DNA of 64,000 bases from Kiloniellales bacterium (GTDB lineage Bacteria > Pseudomonadota > Alphaproteobacteria > Kiloniellales > JAKSDN01), in contig JASJEC010000008.1 of NCBI GenBank assembly GCA_030064845.1, positions 1-64,000 of the forward strand, written 5' to 3'. A program made the position numbers and the translations under genes. The notes under the pieces were generated by a model. It was not told the origin of the DNA. It saw only the letters and a list, made by a program, of their open reading frames with translations, and ran no database searches. Positions 54,702 through 64,000 of the stretch are shown here, piece after piece. Positions within the stretch are counted from its first letter, which is position 1; each line of letters opens with the position of its first letter.

Positions 54702-54761
54702 AGCAGATCGCGGTCAAATGAATCGCCTGAGGCGATCCATTTGCCGCGTGAATCCGCTCTA
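54699..54761. repeat. TAGAGC palindromic repeat, single-hairpin copy (D), split by the IS
   Basis: TAGAGCAGATCGCGG to CCGCGTGAATCCGCTCTA, with a central palindrome AAATGAATCGCCTGAGGCGATCCATTT-like stem. Its left TAG is shared by the IS target duplication, and before insertion it was the stop of the NDUFA9-like gene. Its right CTA is the stop codon of uppP on the minus strand. It therefore filled the whole gap between two convergent genes. Confidence 0.85.
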
Positions 54762-55598
54762 GGCGCGCAAGGGCGCCTCGTAGATCAGGTAGAACAGCAC
54801 CGCCGCCAGGGCGACCCGGTAGACCACGAAGGGCGTGAAGCTGGCGCGGCGCAGCCATTTCATCATGGCGGCGATCGCCAGCAGGGCGGAGAGGAACGCG
54901 AGTCCGGCCGCCACGGCGGCGTTGAGCCCCAGTTCCAGGCTGCCCGACTGATAGAGGTCGCGCCCGGCCAGGGTCGACGCCCCGAGGATTGCCGGCACCG
55001 CCAGCAGGAGCGAGAAGCGGGCCGCCTCGCCGCGTTCGAAGCCGCAGAAGCGGGCCGCCGTCATCGTGATGCCGGCGCGGCTGGTGCCGGGAATGAGTGC
55101 CAGCACCTGGGCGCAGCCGATGAAGGCGACCATGCCCAGGTTGAGGTGCTCCACCCGGCGGATGGTCAGCCCCATCTGGTCGCCGATGAACAGGAGCAGC
55201 CCGAAGCCGAGCGTGGCGCTGGCCACCACCGTCGGGTTGCGCAGGCTCTCGATTACCAGGTCCTTCGCCAGCAGTCCGACGATGACCAGGGGGATGCTGC
55301 CGAGCACCACGTAGAGGGCGAGGCGCGTGCCCCGGTCCGGCTTGCCGACCAGCAGCTTGAGCAGGCCGGCCGCCATCTCGATGATATCGCGGCGAAAATA
55401 GAGCAGGACGGCGAGCAGCGTGCCGAGGTGCACGGCCACGTCCAGGACCAGTCTCTGGCGCTCGCTCTGCTCGACCTGGTCCATTCCGACGGCATCGAAG
55501 ACGTGCCAAGTCAGAACGAGGTGGCCGGAGGATGAGATGGGGAGAAACTCGGTGATGCCCTGAATAAGGGCGAGGATCGCGAGGTGCAGAAACGGCAA
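54759..55598 (-). CDS. uppP: Undecaprenyl-diphosphatase UppP (BacA)
   Basis: Integral membrane phosphatase recycling the lipid carrier for peptidoglycan and LPS synthesis; overproduction gives bacitracin resistance. It is 279 residues with about eight membrane segments. The active-site motifs are ITEFLPISSSGHLVL near the N-terminus and LIPGTSRAGITM near residue 170. The stop codon TAG comes from the adjacent palindromic repeat. Confidence 0.96.
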   Translation of the reverse strand: MPFLHLAILALIQGITEFLPISSSGHLVLTWHVFDAVGMDQVEQSERQRLVLDVAVHLGTLLAVLLYFRRDIIEMAAGLLKLLVGKPDRGTRLALYVVLGSIPLVIVGLLAKDLVIESLRNPTVVASATLGFGLLLFIGDQMGLTIRRVEHLNLGMVAFIGCAQVLALIPGTSRAGITMTAARFCGFERGEAARFSLLLAVPAILGASTLAGRDLYQSGSLELGLNAAVAAGLAFLSALLAIAAMMKWLRRASFTPFVVYRVALAAVLFYLIYEAPLRA

Positions 55599-55754
55599 AA
55601 TCTCTTTCCTCGGAGTGTCGAGCCGTAGGGCTTATAACAAGCCTCGAAACCCGCGCCCAGAAGAGATATAGTCTCGAAACGGGATCAATTCTTGCCGTCC
55701 CTAGCGGCCGACCAGCCGAACTTTCGCGGCACCGCGGCCGCAGCGAGAGAGAAT

Positions 55755-55769
55755 GTCAGTTTTACTGAC
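55755..55769. promoter_or_regulatory. Palindrome upstream of gltD (first)
   Basis: GTCAGT-TTT-ACTGAC, a perfect 6-bp inverted repeat with a 3-base centre, 141 bases before gltD. A candidate operator or leader hairpin; the partner is unknown. Confidence 0.4.
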
Positions 55770-55805
55770 TTAGTTTCGCGAAAAGGCTGGCCAACCAAGG
55801 TTCTT

Positions 55806-55820
55806 CGTCGTATAACGACG
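55806..55820. promoter_or_regulatory. Palindrome upstream of gltD (second)
   Basis: CGTCGT-ATA-ACGACG, perfect with a 3-base centre, 90 bases before gltD. It has the same geometry as the palindrome 37 bases upstream but a different sequence, so the two are probably not sites for one protein. Confidence 0.4.
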
Positions 55821-55909
55821 TGAACCGGGAGCGACGGCGCCGAGCGACGGCGGCCTTTCGACGCCCCTTGGAGTCCCAGAGAAGGCCGGAGCGAGAGGGA
55901 GGCCGCCTT

Positions 55910-57358
55910 ATGGCAGGCAGCATGCTGAAATTTGTCGATATCGGCCAGCGGATGCCGGACAAGCGCGAAGCCGGCGAGCGGCGCGAGGACTTCGCCGAGA
56001 TCTACCGGGAGTTCGACCCCGCGGCGGCGGCGGATCAGGCGAGCCGCTGTTCCCAGTGCGGCGTGCCCTTCTGCCAGGTCCACTGCCCGCTGCACAACAA
56101 CATCCCCGACTGGCTCATGCTGACCGCCGAGGGCCGGCTCGAGGAGGCCTACGAGCTGGCCCAGTCGACCAACAACTTCCCCGAGATCTGCGGGCGCATC
56201 TGTCCCCAGGACCGGCTGTGCGAAGGCAACTGCGTGATCGAGCAGGCGGGCCACGGCACGGTGACGATCGGCTCGGTCGAGAAGTACATCACCGAGACCG
56301 CCTGGCAGCAGGGCTGGGTCCGCCCGGTCAGTCCGCGCCGCGAGCTCGCGGCCTCGGTCGGCATCATCGGTGCCGGGCCGGCCGGGCTGGCGGCCGGCGA
56401 GGAGCTGCGGCGCAAGGGCTACCAGGTCACGATCTACGACCGCTATGACCGGGTCGGCGGCCTGCTGATCTACGGAATTCCCAACTTCAAGCTCGAGAAG
56501 GAGGTGGTGAACCGCCGGGCCGAGCTGATCGCCGACGGCGGCGTCACCTTCAAGCTCAACTTCGAGGTCGGCCGCGACGCCAGCCTGGCGGAGCTGCGCC
56601 AGCGCCACGACGCCGTCCTGATCGCCACCGGCGTCTACAAGGCGCGCGACGTCAAAGTGCCGGGGGTCGGCCTGCCCGAGGTCTTCCCGGCCCTGGACTT
56701 CCTGATCGCCTCGAACCGCAAGGGCCTTGGCGACGAGATCCCGGCCTGCGACTCGACCCGGCTCGACGCGCATGGCAAGCACGTCGTCGTGGTCGGCGGC
56801 GGCGACACCGCCATGGACTGCGTGCGCACCGCGGTGCGCCAGGGCGCCAAGTCGGTGAAGTGCCTCTACCGCCGCGACCGGGCCAACATGCCGGGCTCCC
56901 AGCGCGAGGTCGGCCACGCCGAGGAAGAGGGCGTCGAGTTCGTCTGGCTCTCGGCGCCCGAGGCCGTGCTGGGCGACGGCAAGGTCGAGGCCGTGCGGGC
57001 GCTGAAGGTCCACCTCGGCGTGCCCGACACCTCGGGACGCCAGGCGCCGGAGGTGATCCCGGACTCGTCCTTCACGCTCGAGGCCGACATGGTGATCAAG
57101 GCGCTCGGCTTCGATCCCGAGCCGATCCCCCAGCTGTTCGGCGAGCCCGAGCTGCAGGTCAGCGGCTGGGGCACCATCATGGTCGACTTCCGCTCGATGA
57201 TGAGCAACCTCGACGGGGTCTTCGCCGCCGGCGACATCGTGCGCGGCGCCTCCCTCGTGGTCTGGGCGGTGCGCGACGGCCGCGACGCCGCGCGCGAGAT
57301 CGACGGCTACCTGAGGAACAAGATGCCGGCCGATGCCGTGCCGGTGGCGGCGGAATAG
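55910..57358 (+). CDS. gltD: Glutamate synthase (NADPH) small subunit
   Basis: Beta subunit of glutamate synthase, which passes NADPH electrons through FAD to the large subunit. It is 482 residues. The N-terminal 4Fe-4S region is CSQCGVPFCQVHCPLHNNIPD with a second cluster CGRICPQDRLCEGNC; the FAD loop GIIGAGPAGLAAGEEL; and the NADPH loop VVVGGGDTAMDCVRTA. GAGGGAGG precedes the ATG at 55910. It lies before gltB, with 15 bases between, the reverse of the E. coli order. Confidence 0.96.
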   Translation: MAGSMLKFVDIGQRMPDKREAGERREDFAEIYREFDPAAAADQASRCSQCGVPFCQVHCPLHNNIPDWLMLTAEGRLEEAYELAQSTNNFPEICGRICPQDRLCEGNCVIEQAGHGTVTIGSVEKYITETAWQQGWVRPVSPRRELAASVGIIGAGPAGLAAGEELRRKGYQVTIYDRYDRVGGLLIYGIPNFKLEKEVVNRRAELIADGGVTFKLNFEVGRDASLAELRQRHDAVLIATGVYKARDVKVPGVGLPEVFPALDFLIASNRKGLGDEIPACDSTRLDAHGKHVVVVGGGDTAMDCVRTAVRQGAKSVKCLYRRDRANMPGSQREVGHAEEEGVEFVWLSAPEAVLGDGKVEAVRALKVHLGVPDTSGRQAPEVIPDSSFTLEADMVIKALGFDPEPIPQLFGEPELQVSGWGTIMVDFRSMMSNLDGVFAAGDIVRGASLVVWAVRDGRDAAREIDGYLRNKMPADAVPVAAE

Positions 57359-57373
57359 AAGGCGAGAGACGGA

Positions 57374-61921
<4,548 letters not shown>

Positions 61922-61969
61922 GCGGCGCCCCCGTTCCGGACAGGGGTGCGTCAGAGAGGGGCGCGAGGC

Positions 61970-62446
61970 ATGGAGCTGCGGCCGGCCACGGAGCATGACC
62001 TCGACTTCATCCTCGCCCAGGAGGCGCTGCCGGGCTACGACCGCTTCATCTGCCCCTGGCCGCGGGCGCGCCACGAGGCGGAGATGGTGGATCCCGACAA
62101 GGCTTACCTGATCGGCGAGGACGGCGGAGAGCGGCTCGGCTACGCCATCCTCGCCGGCCTCGCCTCGCCGCACCGCTCGATCGGTCTGTGGCGGGTCGTG
62201 GTGGCCGCGCCGGGCCAGGGCCTCGGCCGGCGCTTCATCCGTGAGATCATGGCCTGGGCCTTCGAAGAGCGGGCCGCCCACCGCCTGTGGCTCGACGTGT
62301 TCGACGACAACAAACGGGCGGAAGCCGCCTACCGCGCGCTCGGCTTCGTCGAGGAAGGCCGCACGCGCGAATCGGTGCTGCGCCCCGACGGCTTCGCCAC
62401 ACTGATCCTGTTCTCGCTGCTGGAATCGGAGTATCGGCGGCTCTGA
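61970..62446 (+). CDS. GNAT family N-acetyltransferase
   Basis: 158 residues. The GNAT core has the acetyl-CoA motif VVVAAPGQGLGRRFIREIM with the Q/RxxGxG/A pattern, and the motif B region NKRAEAAYRALGFVEEGRTRESV, as in ribosomal-protein alanine acetyltransferases and antibiotic-modifying relatives. GAGAGGGG precedes the ATG at 61970. It follows gltB by 48 bases and may be cotranscribed. The substrate is unknown. Confidence 0.88.
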   Translation: MELRPATEHDLDFILAQEALPGYDRFICPWPRARHEAEMVDPDKAYLIGEDGGERLGYAILAGLASPHRSIGLWRVVVAAPGQGLGRRFIREIMAWAFEERAAHRLWLDVFDDNKRAEAAYRALGFVEEGRTRESVLRPDGFATLILFSLLESEYRRL

Positions 62447-62500
62447 CGCCGGGCCGATAGCGCTCGCGCTCGGCCCCTCGGGCCGCTATTTTGCCGCGCC

Positions 62501-63169
62501 ATGCGAACCCTCTACCACTTCCCGCTCGATGCGGGCAGCCGCAAGCTGCGGATCCAGCTGGCCGAGAAGTCCCTCGAGGCCGCGCTCAAGGTGGATAAGG
62601 CCTGGGAGCGGCGCGAGCGCTTCCTCGACCTGGATCCGGGAAGCGAGCTGCCGGTGCTGATCGAGGCCGACGGCACCAAGATCGCCGGCGCCGCCGTGGC
62701 GGGGGAGTATCTGGAAGACGCCTATCCGACCCCGAATCTGCTGGGCGCCGACCCGATCGACCGCGCCGAGACCCGGCGGCTGGTGATCTGGTTCGGCGGC
62801 CGGTTCCACCAGGAGGTGACCCGGAACCTGGTCGAGGAGAAGCTGATGAAGCGCTATCTGCGTCTCGGCCAGCCGGACACGGCGGCGATCCGCGCCGGCC
62901 ACGCAAACATCCGCTATCACCTGGACTACATCGCGTGGCTGACCGAGCAGCGCCACTGGCTGGCCGGCGAGACGCTCACCCTGGCCGACATCACGGCGGC
63001 CGCCGAGCTCTCGACCGTCGACTACCTGGGCGATGTGCCCTGGAGCGACCGCCCCGCGGCCAAGGACTGGTACGCCAGGATGAAGTCGCGGCCGAGCCTG
63101 CGCCCGCTGCTGAGCGATGCGATCGCGGGCATTCCGCCCGTCCCGCACTACGCGGACCCGGATTTCTAG
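62501..63169 (+). CDS. fzlA: GST-fold protein, probable FtsZ-binding FzlA
   Basis: 222-residue glutathione S-transferase fold: a thioredoxin-like N-domain starting MRTLYHFPLDAGSRKLRI and a helical C-domain with WLAGETLTLADITAA. The conserved tail IPPVPHYADPDF resembles, from memory, the C-terminus that is essential in alphaproteobacterial FzlA, a GST relative that binds FtsZ and curves its filaments. Ser/Gly replaces the catalytic-type residues after HFPLDAG, in keeping with a non-enzymatic role. If not FzlA, it is an uncharacterised GST. Confidence 0.7.
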   Translation: MRTLYHFPLDAGSRKLRIQLAEKSLEAALKVDKAWERRERFLDLDPGSELPVLIEADGTKIAGAAVAGEYLEDAYPTPNLLGADPIDRAETRRLVIWFGGRFHQEVTRNLVEEKLMKRYLRLGQPDTAAIRAGHANIRYHLDYIAWLTEQRHWLAGETLTLADITAAAELSTVDYLGDVPWSDRPAAKDWYARMKSRPSLRPLLSDAIAGIPPVPHYADPDF

Positions 63170-63198
63170 CGGGCTGCCGAAAATCTTGAGCTCTTGAT

Positions 63199-63300
63199 CA
63201 CCCTCATCCTTCGACAGGGGGCGCAGCCCGGCGCTTCGCGCGGATGAGGGTGCTTGTTTGAAACATCACACCCTCACCCTGAGCTTGTCGGAGGGTGATG
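63199..63300. repeat. Palindromic repeat region after fzlA
   Basis: CACCCTCATCC (63199-63209) pairs perfectly with GGATGAGGGTG (63242-63252). A second, imperfect pair follows: CATCACACCCTC and GAGGGTGATG around the core CCCTGAGCTTGTCGGAGGG. The latter is close to a dispersed intergenic repeat (CCTGAGCTTGTCGAAGG) widely seen in alphaproteobacterial genomes. It lies between convergent genes. Confidence 0.6.
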
Positions 63301-63390
63301 GTGCCGGCTGGGCACCTTTGGTAGCACCACGACGAGAGAGTGATGGTTTGAGGCCCTGTCCGTCGTGAATACCCCGAACCCGAATTTGCT

Positions 63391-64000
63391 CTACTCGACC
63401 TTGACGTCGAGCGCTTCCAGGTAGCGCCGCGCCGCGTCGCCCGACGGGCCCTCGGGTGCGTGCAGCAGGACGTCCAGCCAGTCGGAGCGGGCGCCGTCCG
63501 CGTCGCCCTCCTCGCGGCGCAGCAGGCCGCGCACGAGAAGGCCTTCGGGGTTGTCCGGCTCGGACGCGAGCGCGTTCTCGATATCGGCCCAGGCTTCCGC
63601 CGTGTTGCCAGCCTTGCGGTTGGCGTCCGCCCTCAGGATACGGATCTCGGCGCGCTCGGGCGCGATCTCCCGGGCGCGGCTCAGGTCGGCGATGGCTTCC
63701 TGGTAGTCGCCGGCATAGGCCCAGGCGATCGCGCGGTCGATCAGCAGCTCTACGTGGTCGGGCGCGAGGTCCAAGGCCGCGGTCTGCACCGCCAGGGTCC
63801 GCCTGATCTCGCCGGCCTGCAGCCAGGCCTGGCCGGCCTGGTGGAGCGCCTCGACGGTCAGCGCTTTGTCGGTCTGATTGAGCTCTTCGGCCAGCGTCTC
63901 CAGGCGCATCGCGGCCTCGGCAAAATAGCCCAGCACGAGCAGGGCCACGGCGGCGCAGTGCCGGGCCTGGGTGCCGCCGCCGTTCCGCTGCCAGTTCTGG
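63391..64000 (-). CDS. Tetratricopeptide repeat protein (5' end beyond window)
   Basis: The frame stays open to the right edge, so the N-terminus is outside the window; about 202 codons are visible. Several TPR helices are seen, including DHVELLIDRAIAWAYAGDYQEAIADLSRARE, ERAEIRILRADANRKAGNTAEAW and NPEGLLVRGLLRREEGDADGARSDWL, in a protein-interaction superhelix. Family members in alphaproteobacteria are often periplasmic, but the signal region cannot be checked here. The stop codon CTA lies in GAATTTGCTCTA, which resembles the right end of the TAGAGC repeats. Confidence 0.88.
   Translation of the reverse strand, partial: QNWQRNGGGTQARHCAAVALLVLGYFAEAAMRLETLAEELNQTDKALTVEALHQAGQAWLQAGEIRRTLAVQTAALDLAPDHVELLIDRAIAWAYAGDYQEAIADLSRAREIAPERAEIRILRADANRKAGNTAEAWADIENALASEPDNPEGLLVRGLLRREEGDADGARSDWLDVLLHAPEGPSGDAARRYLEALDVKVE

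Larger units (their letters stand above)
55599..55909. other. 311-base intergenic region between uppP and gltD
   Basis: No gene is seen. The divergent arrangement means it must hold promoters for both genes. Two perfect palindromes (55755-55769 and 55806-55820) lie on the gltD side and are listed separately. I found no -24/-12 RpoN promoter or NtrC site. Confidence 0.6.

Overview
The window is a 64 kb piece of a GC-rich alphaproteobacterial chromosome, probably from a Rhodospirillales/Kiloniellales-type lineage. Lineage markers are a dnaA-dnaN-recF-gyrB block beside rpsT, lptC-lptA-lptB-rpoN-hpf-ptsN, hsp20 followed by a DUF1150 gene, gltD placed before gltB, and a GST-like protein resembling the FtsZ-binding protein FzlA. 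The lineage is inferred from gene content and order, not from a search. No tRNA, rRNA or CRISPR array was seen.

Layout. 1-4.8 kb: a TRAP transporter (dctP cut by the window edge, then dctQ and dctM), a VOC protein and a drug-efflux MFS protein. 4.8-16.5 kb, almost all on the minus strand: a class A penicillin-binding protein, gyrB, recF, dnaN, dnaA, rpsT, a crotonase-family hydratase, a small secreted protein and mutM. 16.5-21.8 kb, plus strand: ubiE-ubiB, then coaBC-dut and an Rrf2 regulator. 21.9-28.6 kb: a Cys-rich unknown protein, nhaA, cysK-moeB, a collapsed sulfatase gene, and a kinase overlapping an active-site-altered enolase paralogue. 28.7-33 kb: a DUF533 protein, a NamZ-like muramidase with a DOMON-like partner, a 2-hydroxyacid dehydrogenase and an SH3b protein. 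33-38.5 kb: a polyphosphate module (CYTH-CHAD, ppk, ppx). 38.6-44.3 kb: acyl-CoA and oxidoreductase genes plus an unknown two-repeat protein. 44.3-51.8 kb: a heat-shock hsp20 locus with a probable RNA thermometer, a MITE-like element, and the KDO/LPS-export/RpoN/nitrogen-PTS operon. 51.9-55.6 kb: an RNase D-like exonuclease, an NDUFA9-like protein, a complete IS481-type insertion sequence and uppP. 55.9-62 kb: glutamate synthase. 62-64 kb: GNAT, FzlA-like GST and a TPR protein that runs off the right edge.

The most unusual structure is a family of short palindromic repeats bounded by TAGAGC...GCTCTA. They lie mostly between convergent genes and often supply the stop codon of the gene they abut: dnaA, the DUF533 gene, the NDUFA9-like gene, uppP and perhaps the TPR gene. 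An unrelated 284-bp inverted-repeat element does the same for ptsN. The IS481-type element has inserted into the CTAG at one repeat boundary, leaving a 6-bp duplication, and its transposase takes its stop codon from that duplicated target. Other points of interest are the kinase-enolase pair, the fatty-acid oxidation protein lacking its hydratase domain, the MutM with an altered zinc finger, and the hsp20 leader.
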